This document shows, in pieces, positions 17,042-28,932 of a stretch of 64,000 nucleotides of DNA. Source of the DNA: Closterium sp. Naga37s-1. Lineage: Eukaryota > Streptophyta > Zygnematophyceae > Desmidiales > Closteriaceae. The stretch's first letter is position 1. Each line of letters opens with the position of its first letter. The stretch covers positions 7,880,501 to 7,944,500 of the forward strand of contig CANJKZ010000723.1 in assembly GCA_947471745.1 (NCBI GenBank), in the 5' to 3' direction. The notes beneath the pieces were generated by a model that was not told the DNA's origin, searched no databases, and worked only from the letters and a program-made list of their open reading frames with translations. The position numbers and the translations under genes were made by a program.

Positions 17042-20000
17042 ATGGTTGGTACGAACTCCGGAGGTGCTAGTGGCGAGATGGATAGAAGTAGAGAGACTGG
17101 AGAGCAGGGGGGAGTTGCTGGTGGAGGAGTGGGGACTCACCAACCAGCCAACCCTACGCTACCTACTTCTTCTACACCATCTCCTACTACCGTGGATCCT
17201 GTGAAAGCTTTCTCTATTGAGAAATTCATGGGGGAGGACTACGAGCACTGGAGCTTCCGCATGAGGCTGATGTACACCCAATACAAGCTATTGGATCTGG
17301 TGGAGGGGAAGGAGAAAATGCCGGAGGCCGCGGAGCTGAAAGGAGCGTGGATGAAGCGATCGTTTGACGCATACATGCTAATGGTGCAAGCGGTTGGCGG
17401 GCGACAACTTGACCATATCAAGGACCTCTTGGGTGATCCAGAGTGTGGCCCCAAGGCTTGGAGGAAGCTTCTGGATGTGCACTCACCGACACATGCTACT
17501 GGCATCGTGCTACTCGCGCGGCGGCTGCGCGACATCAAGTTCGTTGATGGAGAGCCGATGCAACCGGTGTTGGATGAGATGCGGGACATCTTTACGAAGC
17601 TCCAAGGCGGCGGTGTGGTGTACCCGGAGCTCGTGCAATGCGTGGAGATCGTGATACGGCTGCCGGAGTCGTGGTCTGCCCTAGCGATCAACCTCAACTC
17701 CCAACAACCCCAATGGAGCGTGGATTACATTCGCGCGCGCATCCTAGAGGAGGACTTGCGGCGGCGGAGTGTGGAGCGCTCGGAGGAGGGGGCTGGCTAT
17801 GGAGTTGGAGGTGGAAAGAGTGGCTTCAAAAAGAAGTGGAAGGGCAAGAACAAGGATAACCCTAAGGAGGATGGCGGCGGGGGTCAAGGGGAGGTGTGCT
17901 TCTACTGCAAGAAGCGCGGACATCGTTGGCGGAAGTGCTACCAACGACCCAAGGATTGGACCCCGCCTTCATCAAGCAACCAGCGTGGTGGCACGAGGAG
18001 TGGGGGAGTCATGGGAGCTAGTGGAGAGGAGAAGGAGGAGGAGAAAGGCGGCAAATCTGAGGAGCGGAAGGCCGGGTTCTTCTTCTTCGTGAACGAAGGC
18101 GCAACCGACCTCGCTATGGCTGCCAAGGTTCTCCTACACCCCCTCACCCATTGGGTGATTGACTCGGGAAGCTCCTGGCACATGACTCCTCGTGCGGACC
18201 TACTCGATGAGATTCAGCCCGCACCTATCTCTACGGTCACATCCGCGACGGGCGCCAAGGCCAAGGTCATGGGCATGGGATGCGCCAAGTTCATGGGAGC
18301 GGATGGAGAGCTCGTGGGGCTGAAGAACGTGCTGTGGGTGCCGGACTTGTGCGCGAACCTGATTTCTACCGGCCGATTGGGAGATGCGGGCGTGAACACC
18401 GAGACGATTGGCTCGGAGCGCTATCGTGCCTACAACGATGAGCGGCTGATTTGGGACCTGCAGTGGAAAGGGGATGTCTACAAGTGGATGTGGCAGATCC
18501 CGGTCCTCCCTTGGCGGAAATCGGGCAAGGCGGCAGCGGCGGCATCTATGGAGGAGAGCGTCACCGAGGAGGAGCAGCAAGGTGTGCAAGGAGAGGAGCT
18601 GATTGGAGGAAGCGCGGCGGTGAAGGCGTCGGCTACCTCGGGCCAAGCGGATTGGGAGACTTGGCATCGGCGACTCGCACACCTGGCTGTTTCAACACTG
18701 GAGGTGATGCACAAGGAGAAGTGCGTGCATGGGCTGCAACTGCAAGGAGATGGCACTCACTATGGCAGCTGCGAGGCGTGCATGCAAAACAATTTTGCGC
18801 GGTTCCCGTTCCCACGAGCGGAGGGATCAACGAAGGCACCATTGGAGGTGGTGCACATGGACCTGGTGGGTCCTATGAGGACTGAGGGGACTGGGGGAGT
18901 GCTGTACTTCCTTACCATGGTGGACGAATGGAGCCGTTTCACGTGGGCGCGTCCCTTGTCCAAGAAGAGCGATGCTGCAGCGGCGATCAAGGAGGATTGG
19001 TTGCCGATGGTGGAGCGGCAAGCGATGCGGCTGGTGAAGGTGCTGAGGAGCGACCGAGGTGGAGAGTTCCTTGGAGCGGAATTCACCAAGTTCCTCAAGA
19101 GAAATGGCATCCGACATCAGCTGACCTGCCCTGGAACACCGCAGCAGAACGGCATTGCTGAGCGTGCCAACCGGACTATTGGCGAGGCGGCTAAGACCTT
19201 GTTGGGGGATGCTGTGATGCCCTACAAGTTCTGGCCTGATGCCGTTCGCCATGTCATCACGGTCAAGAACAGGGTCTTGACACATGTTGGCGACAAGCAT
19301 TGGGTGCCGTACGAGCGTTGGCTTGGGAAGAAGCCATCCATTGACATGCTGCGGGTGTGGGGCTGCATGGGGCTTGTGATGGTGCCTAAGGAGCAGAGGC
19401 ACAAGCTGGAAGTTGCTGCTGTGTGGGCTGTCCATCTTGGGATGGCTCCTGACTCGAAGGGGTGGCTGATGTGGGACCCCAAGAGCAAGAGGACGCTGGT
19501 CAGTCGTGACGTCAAGTTTGTGGAGGACGTCATGTACAAGGATTGGCAGCAGCAGCAGCAGGTGCAGATTGGCTTGCGTCTGCAGGAGATTGAGCGGTCT
19601 GCAGTGGAGGAGGTTCAGCTGCACCTTGAGGATCTCCCTGGGTCAGAGCTGACCAGTGACCACAGTGGCGGTGGTGAGCAGCAAGGTGCTGGTCCTGCTG
19701 CGGAGGAGGGGTTGGAGGATGAGTCGGCACGTGTGGACTCACCATCTCAGCCTGAGCCTGCTGCAAACGCCAAGGTCACCAAGAGGAGTGTGCAGAGAGG
19801 AGCTTCACCACATGGGCAGCAGATTGCAACCCGCGAGAAGAGAGTGGCAGCAGCACCCTCAAGGCTGAAGTATAGCCGTTTGGGAGGACCCAAGCAAGGT
19901 GCCATGGCGATTTAGGCGGATGAGGGAGAGGATGAGGAGATGGCGTTCTGTTTCTTCACACCCTTGCCTGGAGAACCAGCCACAGTCGAGGAGGCACTGA

Positions 20001-21562
20001 GTGGACCCCAAAAGGAGGAGTGGAAGGCTGCCATGGATGCGGAGTTCAACAGTCTCATTGAGAATGGGACTTGGGAGCTTGTTGAGTTACCCGAGGGGCG
20101 ACGGCCGATCAGCAGCAAGTGGGTCTTCAAGGTGAAGAGTGGTGCTGATGGTGCGTTGGAGCGGTTCAAGAGCCGTTTGGTCGCCAAGGGGTTTCAGCAG
20201 AAGGAGAAGGTCGACTTTGGGGAGATCTTCGCTCCCGTTGCTAAGCCAGTGACATTGAGGACTTTGATGGCTGGCGCAGCTGTGAAGGGATGGCACGTGA
20301 AGCAGATGGATATCACCACTGCGTTCCTCAATGGAGTGCTGCTGGAGGATATCTACATGGCACAGCCCGACGGCTATGAGGATGGGACCAGCCGGGTGTG
20401 CAAGCTTAAGAAGGCCATCTATGGCCTTAAGCAAGCGCCCAGGTGTTGGTACGAGAAGCTGGAGGAGGTGCTGCTGGGTGGAGGCTTCAAGACGTCCCAG
20501 GCGGATCACAACTTGTTTCTGCTTGGAGAGGGGGAGCAGCTACTTTTGCTGCTGGTGTATGTCGACGACATACTGCTGTTCTCACCTTCCATGGAACAGA
20601 TTGAGAGGACACAGAAGTTGCTGATGGACAACTTCAAGTGCAAGATGCTGGGGGATGTCCACTACTACTTGGGGCTGCAGATTGAGAGGGATGTTCAGAG
20701 GAGGTGGCTGAAGGTGCATCAGTCACACTACATCTCTGGTGTCATGGAGCGGTATGGTGTGATTGGGGGTCGCACTGTGATGACACCGTTCCCTGCAGGC
20801 TTCAAACTGAAGAAGGCAGCTGAGGAGGATGATGTGCTTGAGGATGAGCAGCAGAACGAGTACCAGTCACTCATTGGGAGTGTGATGTATGCAGCTGTGC
20901 ATACGCGACCTGATGCTTCATTCGGAGTGGGGCAGCTGGCCAGAGTTGTGCAGCAGCCCACTGAGGAGCAGTTAGAGGTGGCAAAGCGCTTGGTGCGCTA
21001 CCTCGGATCAATGGCATCTGCTGGTATTCAGTTTTCAGCTGGCGGCCAGCTGAAACAGATTGGAGCAGATGGGGTCACGCCTGGAACCTTGAAGTTGTCG
21101 TGCTTCACCGACGCCACATGGGCCTCAGAGGATGAGGATCAGTCATCGGTTGGCGGCTTTGTGTGCATGGTCGGAGGTGGACCAGTGAGCTGGAGGTCCA
21201 AGAAGCAGAGTGAGATTGCTCAGTCTTCCGGAGAGGCAGAGTACATGGCGATGTACCATGCCATCAAGGAGATCGTGCTCCTGAGGAAGCTGCTGGAGGA
21301 CATGGGAGCTGAACAGGAGGGACCTACACCACTTTTCTCCGACAGCGAGGCTGCTATTGGCATGGGCAATAATCCTATCCTGAATGGGCTGAACAAGCAC
21401 ATGAAGATTAAGTGGCATTGGGTGAGGCAGATGGTGAAGGAGGGGATTGTTGAGCTTCACCATGTGAAGGCTAGCAAGCAGGCGGCAGATTTTCTCACCA
21501 AGAGACTTCCTGAGAGCGCACATTGGAAATGTGCTAAGATGTGTGGCATGGCATTGCACTAG
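17042..21562 (+). pseudogene. Element 2 gag-pol polyprotein with one in-frame stop
   Basis: ATG 17042 opens a 957-codon frame to TAG at 19913-19915; the same frame continues without a break to 21562 (540 codons from ATG 19940). Gag has a UBN2-type region and a CX2CX4HX4C zinc knuckle (CFYCKKRGHRWRKC, residue ~283). Protease DSGSSWHM (~residue 375); integrase zinc region (HRRLAH…CEAC) and catalytic D/D/E (HMDLVGP, RSDRGGEF, NGIAERANR). After the stop come RT (WVFKVK, YVDD at ~20559) and RNase H (DATWAS, SEAEY, DSEAAI). The stop separates IN from RT; whether it is a simple mutation or a read-through site is unknown. Confidence 0.92.
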
Positions 21563-21662
21563 TGTGGGCAGCAGTGTCATGAATGCATGTGTTATTGTGT
21601 GCATGAGAGTATGCATGTGTGTGAGTGTGTGTGCATGCAGTCCGTTAGTCTGAGGGGGAGTT

Positions 21663-22434
21663 TGTTGGATGCACGTCATTCTGAGTGCATGTCATCCTAA
21701 CGTCCTGCCGAGTGCTCGTGCTATCCATGCGTGCATTGTTTGCATGAGCATATGTCATTGTGCATGGCTGTTGGATATTTTCATCTCTGTGTTTTTATCC
21801 AAGTTCAAATGCTTGATCATGCAGGAGAAATCCAGAGCTTTCCAACGATACCAAGATCACCTTATTCCGACCAAGATCGCCCAAGTTACAAGATTTCCAA
21901 GACTTGGATTTCTTATTACTTTTTGGGGTTATATCTAATTTGGGTGATTACTTGGGACATGACTATAAAGGGATCTTTGGTTGGGTGGTTAGGGAAGGCA
22001 ACTTTGACTTTTGGATTGGGGTGGCTAGAAGTTTCTAGCATGGGTTGCAAATGTTGCAACACCTAGGCAAAATCCAACTAGATTGGATTTTGCATGTGAC
22101 ACCTCAAGGAACTCATGATGAGGGTTGCATCCTTGCTGCTAGGAAGGTTCCTACCATCCTTCCCTAGCTCTTGGAGAACCCCTTCCCTCTCATGGTTCTC
22201 TTGGAGTCCCCAACTCCAACTTTCTATGCCTACATGTTTGTACTTCCTCCACTATTCTAGTCATGCGGCTGCTGGACGTTTTTACTTGGTTCTCACTCTA
22301 TAGACCATCTTAACGACTGATTCAACTTAGAGATGGTAGCTAAGCCTAAGGCGCAACTTCCTACCGAGCGGATTTGCATTTAGTTGAGTAATGAGTTCGT
22401 CGTAAGCTCTCAAAGTGACGGATCCTGAACAACA
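21663..22434 (+). repeat. Element 2 3' LTR (772 bp)
   Basis: Preceded by the polypurine tract CTGAGGGGGAGTT (about 21649-21662) and followed by the duplicated CCCTT. Confidence 0.95.
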
Positions 22435-25400
22435 CCCTTCTGGCTCCCTGTCAGGTCTTTACCTCCCCTCGTTCTCTACGAACTTGGTGAGTGGTGCTGA
22501 CCTACAGGACGCAGGGGTTGACCAGTTCACTCCTGCGCGTCAGCGAGTGACCCACTGTACGTGTGCTCGGACGGGCCGACACTTGGCCACGTTTACCCGT
22601 CAGCCGGGGTCGAGCCTATACACACTGACTACTGAGTCTCCTCAGGTAGCTGCGTCGAGTCAGGTGTTTGCTGCGGCGTCCAGGTCTGGTCCTGAGTCCG
22701 CCCCCTGCTCGTGTCATCTCCTGTCTCACCAGACTCTCCTCTGGCACCACCGCCTTGGTCACCCCTCCCTGCCTCGTCTCCGAGGCATGGCCTCTCGTTT
22801 CCTTGTCTCGGGTCTCCCCCGGTCCCTCCCTTCTCTTCCTCCAGGGCCTGGCCCCACCTGCGTTCCCTGCGTCGAGGGGCGGCAGAGCGCCGCTCCTCAC
22901 TCCTCCGAGTTTCCTCCAACAGAGGCTCCGCTGCAGACGCTTCACATGGACGTGTGGGGCCCAGCCCGCGTCCGTGGACAGGGTCACGAGCGTTACTTCC
23001 TGCTGGTGGTTGACGACTACTCGCGTTACACCGCAGTCTTCCCCTTGCGCAGCAAGGGTGAGGTCGCTGAGGTGTTGATCGACTGGATCCGCGCAGCTCG
23101 TCTCCAGCTCAGAGAGAGTTTCGGCTCGGACTTTCCTGTCCTGCGTCTGCACTCCGACAGAGGCGGTGAGTTTTCCTCTGCCCTTATGCGAGCCTTCTGT
23201 CGTGCACAGGGCATCCGCCAGACGTTCACGCTTCCGGCCTCTCCGCAGCAAAATGGGATTGCTGAGCGCCGCATTAGTATGGTCATGGACGTCGCTCGTA
23301 CGTCCATGATCCATGCGGCTGCTCCCCATTTTCTGTGGACGTTCGCGGTTCAGTACGCGGCGCATCAGATCAACCTTCAGCCCCGGGTCTCCTCGCCGGA
23401 GACCTCCCCTACTCTGAGGTAGACGGGGAAGGTTGGCGATGCGTCTGCGTTTCGTGTCTGGGGATCTCGGGCTTTTGTCCGCGACTTGTCTGCGGACAAG
23501 CTGTCCCCCCGTGCTGTTCCCTGCGTCTTCCTTGGCTTCCCCCTGACGCGCCTGGTTGGCAGTTTTACCACCCCACCTCGCGCCGTGTTCTGTCTTCCCA
23601 GGACGTCACCTTTGACGAGTCGGTCCCCTTCTACCGTCTCTTCCCCTACCGCACTGCCCCGCTCCCCCCTCCGCCGCTCTTCCTCACGCCAGGTGCTGCC
23701 TTGGTAGACCCCTTGCCTCCCCAGGCTCCTGCTCCCTCTGGTGTTTCCCAGGTAGACCCGGTCGAGCCTGTCGAGGTAGCTGTCGACTCTGGTCCTGCGC
23801 GAGGTACTGAGCGTGCTGAGCCTGGTGGTGCTGGGTCTGGAGGTACTGCGCCTGGGGGTGCTGAGCCTGGGGGTGCGGAGACTGGGGGTGCTGAGCCTGG
23901 GGGTGCGGAGACTACGGGTGCTGAGCCTGGGGGTGCAGAGACTGCAGGTGCTGAGCCTGGGGGTGCTGTCCCTGGGGGTCCTGGGTCTGGAGGTCCTGAG
24001 CCTAGGGGTGCTGCGCCTAGGGGAGCTCTCTCTTCCCAGCAGCTACGTGAGTGGTACTCTCGGTACTGTCGCAGCCTCCGGGGTGCTGCTGGAGTTGCTG
24101 GCGCTGGTCCTGCTGGAGGTGCTGCTGGTGCTGCTGGGGGTACTGGAGCTGCTGGGCCTGGAGGTGCTCCTGGTGTTGGAGCTGCTGGCGGTGCTGGAGC
24201 TGGCGGTCCTGCTGGTGTTGGCGCTGGAGGTGCTGCAGGCGCTGGTGCTTCTGAGGGTGCTGGAGTTGGCGCTGCTGGAGCTGGAGGTGCTGCAGGCGCT
24301 GGTGCTTCTGAGGGTGCTGGAGTTGGCGCTGCTGGAGCTGGAGGTGCTGCTGGTGTTGGAGCTGGCGGTGCTGCTGGCGCTGGTGCTTCTGAGGGTGCTG
24401 GAGTTGGCGCTGCTGGAGGTGGCGGTGATGCTGGCGCTGGTGCTTCTGAGGGTACTGGAGTTGGCGCTGCTGGAGCCGGAGGTGCTGCTGGCGCTGGTGC
24501 TGCCGCTGGGGGTACTGGTGCTGTCCCTGCTGTTTCAGGAGGCGCTACGCGGCCGCGGCCGTACTTCGTTCCGCTCCTTGAGCAGGTTCTTGGTCTCCCG
24601 CCTTCTACTGGTCGCGTCCACAGTCTGTCCCGTCGCAGTCACAGTTACAGCTCGCCTCCCCACTGCCTGCTCCTTCTCCCTACACTGGTCCTACTGGAGG
24701 TCTTGCTGAGCGTCGTGCGCCTGCGTCTCGTCCTGCGTCGCCTGTTCGTGCTGCTCGCACTAGTCGTCGTGTTCCGCGTCAGCGTCCTCCTACGGTCCCG
24801 GGCACGCACCAGATGGCACTGCGTCCTTCCACTGCTCCGCAGCGTGTCCCTTTGCCGTCTCCTCCTGAGTCCTCTCTTCCTGCTCTTGCTGACCCGGAGT
24901 TGGACTCTCTTCGTGCTGCCAGTCCTACTGTCACGCGTCTCCTGGCTACTGTTGTCACTGACCCTTCCTTTGAGTCCACTGCTGCGTCTGCCATAGTTGC
25001 TGAGTTGGTCGACTTCGCTGCTCACTGTCGTCTAGACTACGCTGCTAGTCTTGTTGCTGAGTCTGAGTCTGTCTGTCCTCCGTCCGTCGGGGGTGAGTGT
25101 GCTCTTAGCACGGACGTCCTAGAGGACAGGCAAGAGGAGTTCCAGTGTTTTGCTGCTGCTTTGCCTCATCTCGTGTCCATGCTGATTGCCCCTGAGGGAG
25201 ACCCGGATGCACCAGACATCCCGACTCCTCGATCGTACGCTGAGGCGATCGAGGGTCCCTACTCCTCACAGTGGCAGTCAGCCATGGACGCAGAGATGGC
25301 TTCCTGGAAGTCCACAGGCACCTACGTCGACGAGGTTCCCCCACCTGGGGCGAACATCGTCAGTGGCATGTGGATTTTCAGGGTGAAGCGGCCGCCGGGT

Positions 25401-26970
25401 TCTCCGCCTGTCTTCAAGGCGCGTTACGTGGCTCGAGGCTTCAGTCAGCGGCAGGGAGTTGACTACTTTCAGACCTTCTCTCCCACCCCGAAGATGACCA
25501 CTCTTCGGGTGCTGCTGCACATAGCCGCTCAGCGCGACTACGAGCTTCACTCTCTTGACTTCAGCACAGCTTTCTTGCAGGGCAGCCTGCACGAGGAGAT
25601 CTGGCTGCGCCGCCCACCTGGCTTCACTGGGTCGTTTCCTCCTGGTACCCAATGGAGTCTCCGGCGGCCAGTCTACGGTCTCCGCCAGGCGCCGCGTGAG
25701 TGGCACGACACACTGAGGACTACACTTGCGGCTCTTGGGTTTGCTCCTTCTACTGCTGACCCGTCGCTGTTTCTGCGCACCGACACCTCTCTGCCGCCGT
25801 TCTACATCCTCGTGTACGTCGACGACTTGGTCTTTGCCACTGCTGACACTGCTGGACTCGCCCACGTGAAGTCCGAGCTGCAGAAGAGACACACGTGCAC
25901 AGACCTGGGTGAACTGCGCAGCTACTTTGGCTTGCATATCACCCGGGACAGAGCACAGCGCACCATTACCCTGACTCAGTCACACATGGTGCAGCAGGTC
26001 CTTCAGCGCTTCGACTTCACGTACTCCTCGCCTCAGGCCACTCCTCTGTCTACTCACCACTCGCTCTCAGCTCTGCCTTCGGATGAGTCCGTAGAGCCGA
26101 GTGGCCCGTACCCAGAGCTTGTTGCCTGCCTCATGTACCTGATGACCTGCACTCGACCTGACCTTGCATACCCTCTTAGCATCTTGGCACGCTATGTTGC
26201 TCCTGGGAGACACCGACCAGAGCACATGGCTGCAGCGAAGAGGGTGTTGCGCTACTTGTGCAGTACGTCGGGCATGGGGCTAGTGCTTGGAGGGCGACGT
26301 TCAGTGGTCCTCACAGGTCACGCAGACGCTTCTTGGGCTGACGACCAGGCTACGCAGCGGTCGTCACAGGGTTACACCTTCAGCCTTGGTTCCGGCTCTG
26401 TTTCGTGGCGGTCTACCCGCTCGTCTTCTGTTCTCGGCTCCAGCTGTGAGGCCGAGATCTACGCGGGGGCCATGGCTGCACAGGAGCTACGCTGGCTCAC
26501 CTACTTGTTGACTGACCTAGGAGAGCCGCCTCGTTCTCCTCCAGTTCTGTACGTAGACAACAAGGCCATGCTGGCCTTGTGTCGGGAGCACAGACTGGAG
26601 CACAGAACGAAGCACATTGCTCTTCGCTACTTCCTTGCTCGTGAGCTGCAGCAGCGTGGTCAGCTGCGACTTGCTTACGTGGCCTCTGAGGCCAACACTG
26701 CTGATATCTTTACCAAGGCACTTCCGCCTTGTGATCATCAGCGCTGCTGTACGATGCTAGGTCTTGTGCCTACTTGGCCTCACCTGCTCACTTCTTGACC
26801 TTGCTTGTACTGTGATCTTTCTATACCTGCACTTGCTTGTTTACCTTTATATATGATCTTGCATGTGAACTGGCCTTGTGGCCTTGAACTTGTGCTCGGA
26901 ATGTGTGGTGACGTTGTGATCCACCCTGAGCTTGCTTTGCCTTGCTTGACTGGTCTTGTGACCTCTTGTT

Positions 26971-26995
26971 CTCCCCCACTTTGCCTATGGGGGTG
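26971..26995 (+). promoter_or_regulatory. Element 1 polypurine tract inside a CCCCCA…TGGGGG hairpin
   Basis: CTCCCCCA-CTTTGCCTA-TGGGGGTG directly abuts the 3' LTR. The six-base arms are complementary. The same sequence precedes every 3' LTR of the family in this window. Confidence 0.7.
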
Positions 26996-27121
26996 TGTCA
27001 AACTTATATGCTATAGTCTGTGTAGGCTGTAGTGGGGTAGACAATATGGGGTACAACACTTTTAGGTTTTCCTACTTGTACCCACCTGTTTCCTAGTGCA
27101 TTCATTCCTTGTTCTTTCACA
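26996..27121 (+). repeat. Element 1 3' LTR (126 bp)
   Basis: I see no difference from the 5' LTR. It is followed by AAATA, the target duplication. Confidence 0.95.
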
Positions 27122-27572
27122 AAATAAGCCTTCGCTGTTAGACAACAATGGGCGTGCCAGCTCGTGCTGACTGGGCGCGTAGGATGTGAGGTCTTCGAAA
27201 GTCAACCTAAGCGAAAATGGATGTGGCCTCGCTGGAATATTGAAATGTGTTACTATTTTTATCAATGATTTAAAAATACAATTACACATGCGCTTCTAAT
27301 GTATCAGGGTTGCGCTTATAAATGAGGATCGGCCATAAGTGCATTGCTCCATATATATGCGCATACGCTTTTGATAGGCCTGCGCATTTCCTGAGCTCGA
27401 TCCTAGATCCTCACACTCGGTGATCAGAGGCGTTTACACGCCAAGTTTTTTCGACCACTAAAACCGAGTCTTCAAAAACCGCGGGGGCAACGACTGTTAA
27501 ACACCGATTTCGGGTACGTAAAACCGGTTCCGTGTTTTTCACTCCCTCTCGATTTCGGATTTCGAACGCGCA
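27122..27572 (+). other. Gypsy 5' LTR part and leader
   Basis: AT-rich sequence with a possible TATATATA at about 27351. It ends CTGAGCTCGATCCTAGATCCTCACA at 27415, and its last 23 or so bases match (inverted) the start of the solo LTR at 45864. The leader then carries GGTGATCAGAGGCG, only loosely like a Met-tRNA primer site. Confidence 0.6.
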
Positions 27573-27679
27573 ATGTCAGGAATGGAGGGCCAAGGCGACA
27601 ACTACGCGATGCGACATCGCCAGCCTTCGCACCGACGTGGAATAGACGTATGCGGCGATTCGGCGAATCGGGGCCTTCT

Positions 27680-27807
27680 TGTCAAACTTATATGATCTAG
27701 CCTGTGTAGGCTGTAGCGGGTTAGATACTAAGGGGTACACAATTATAGGGTTTCATATTTGTATCACTTTCATTCCTTAGTCAATCATTCTCGTTCTAAG
27801 TTTCTCA
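27680..27807 (+). repeat. Element 3 5' LTR (128 bp)
   Basis: TGTCAAACTTATATGATCTA…TTTCTCA. Confidence 0.95.
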
Positions 27808-27849
27808 TGGTATCGAGCAGGTTCCCTAGTGGGAACTTTCCTAGGGCCC
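27808..27849 (+). promoter_or_regulatory. Element 3 primer site, hairpin and GGGCCC
   Basis: TGGTATCGAGCAG then GTTCCCTAGTGGGAAC (27821-27836) and GGGCCC at 27844-27849. Confidence 0.7.
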
Positions 27850-27899
27850 ACCAAGATCGAGTTTTTTTTTTTTTTTTCCTGCCCGGGGCGCGCGTTGCC

Positions 27900-28865
27900 C
27901 CCCTGCCCGAGGCGCGCCTAGTGTTCTGCCCTTAGCGGCCCGTCGCGCCCTCCTTAGCGGCCCCGTCGCCCCCCTCCCTCCTTAGCGGCCCCGTCGCGCC
28001 CTCCTTAGCGGCCCGTCGCGCCGCCCTTAGCGGCCCGTCGCGCCGCCCTTAGCGGCCCGTCGCGCCGCCCTTAGCGGCCCCGTCGCCACCCCTGCCGGCC
28101 TCATTGCCGCCCCTGACGGCCCCGTCGCCGCCCCTACCGGCCTCGTTGCCGCCCTTGACGGCCCCGTCGCCGCCCTTTCCGGCCCCGTCGCCGTCCTTCC
28201 GCGGCCCCGTCGCCGCCTCCCCCCCTTTCAGCGGCCCCGTCGCCGCCCTTTCAGCGGCCCCGTCGCCGCCCCTTCAGCGGCCCCGTCGCCGCCCTTTCAG
28301 CGGCCCCGTCGCCGCCCTTTCAGCGGCCCCGTCGCCGCCCTTTCAGCGGCCCCGTCGCCGCCTCTTAGCGGCCTCGTCGCCGCCCTTCAGCGGCCCCGTC
28401 GCCCCCCCCTTTCCGCGGCCCCGTCGCCGCCCTTTCAGCGGCCCCGTCGCCGCCCCTTCAGCGGCCCCGTCGCCGCCCTTCAGCGGCCCCGTCGCCGCCC
28501 CCCTTTCCGCGGCCCCGTCGCCGCCCCCCTTTCCACGGCCCCGTCGCCGCCCCTACTCGGCCTCGTCGCCGCCCCTTTCGGCGGCCTCGTCGCCGCCCTT
28601 CAGCGGCCCCGTCGCCGCTCCTTCGCGGCAGCGACGCCGCCCTTCACGGCCCCGCCGAGCCGCCTTCGCTGCTGAGCCGCTGAGCCGCCGAGCCGCTGCG
28701 CCGCCGAGCCGCCGAGCCGCCGAGCTGGCGAGCCGCCGAGCCGCCGAGCCGCTGAGCCGCCGAGCCGCCGAGCTGCCGAGCCGCCTTTGCCGCCGAGCCG
28801 CCGCGCCGCACTGCAGCCGAGACGCCCCCGCCTGCCAGCCTGCCCCGGACCGCCTCACTTGCCTG
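27900..28865 (+). repeat. Element 3 leader: ~20-bp GC-rich repeats, then 9-bp GCCGAGCCG repeats
   Basis: Units of CGGCCCCGTCGCCGCCCTTT (to ~28630), then a GCCGAGCCGCC series (28650-28800). A splice-donor-like CTG|GTAAGAG lies at 28866, 67 bp before the ATG. Confidence 0.85.
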
Positions 28866-28932
28866 GTAAGAGCAGCGCCTCTGCCACTGCACTGCCCTAC
28901 CCCACTGTGCTCACTGCCTGTCTACTGCTGTC

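Larger units (their letters stand above)
16034..22434 (+). mobile_element. Copia element 2 (772-bp LTRs), nested in element 1
   Basis: 6401 bp, TSD CCCTT at 16029-16033 and 22435-22439, LTRs 16034-16805 and 21663-22434. By eye the LTRs differ at six positions (~0.8%), so insertion is recent. Classical Ty1/Copia order gag-PR-IN-RT-RNase H. It interrupts element 1 just after its protease region. It belongs to a different Copia lineage from the short-LTR family. Confidence 0.97.
15007..26798 (+). pseudogene. Element 1 gag-pol, gag N-terminus deleted, pol disrupted
   Basis: An open frame starts at ATG 15007 and runs to the element 2 insertion at 16033, resuming at 22435. It lacks the ~340 N-terminal gag residues of elements 3-5. 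The QQLREWY segment is instead present three times (15060, 15222 and 15352, approximately), followed by a CX13CX4HX4C motif, an Ala/Gly/Pro repeat, protease (DSGAS at ~15892), integrase (HHRLGH, DVW, SDRGGEF, NGIAER; 22745-23270), a Gly-Ala-rich linker, and RT/RNase H (YVDD at ~25818) to a stop at 26796-26798. Breaks: TAG at 23420-23422 where sisters have tryptophan, loss of one C near 23537, and a short deletion near 24607. Confidence 0.88.
13602..27121 (+). mobile_element. Copia element 1 (short-LTR family, subfamily A), broken and nested
   Basis: Bounded by 126-bp LTRs at 13602-13727 and 26996-27121 that I find identical base for base, with TSD AAATA at 13597-13601 and 27122-27126. Without the inserted element 2 it is ~7.1 kb. 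It has a primer site, a GC-rich leader, a truncated gag, then PR, IN, RT and RNase H in the order of Ty1/Copia, but with a stop and two frame breaks. Identical LTRs with a defective coding region suggest recent movement supplied in trans. Confidence 0.95.
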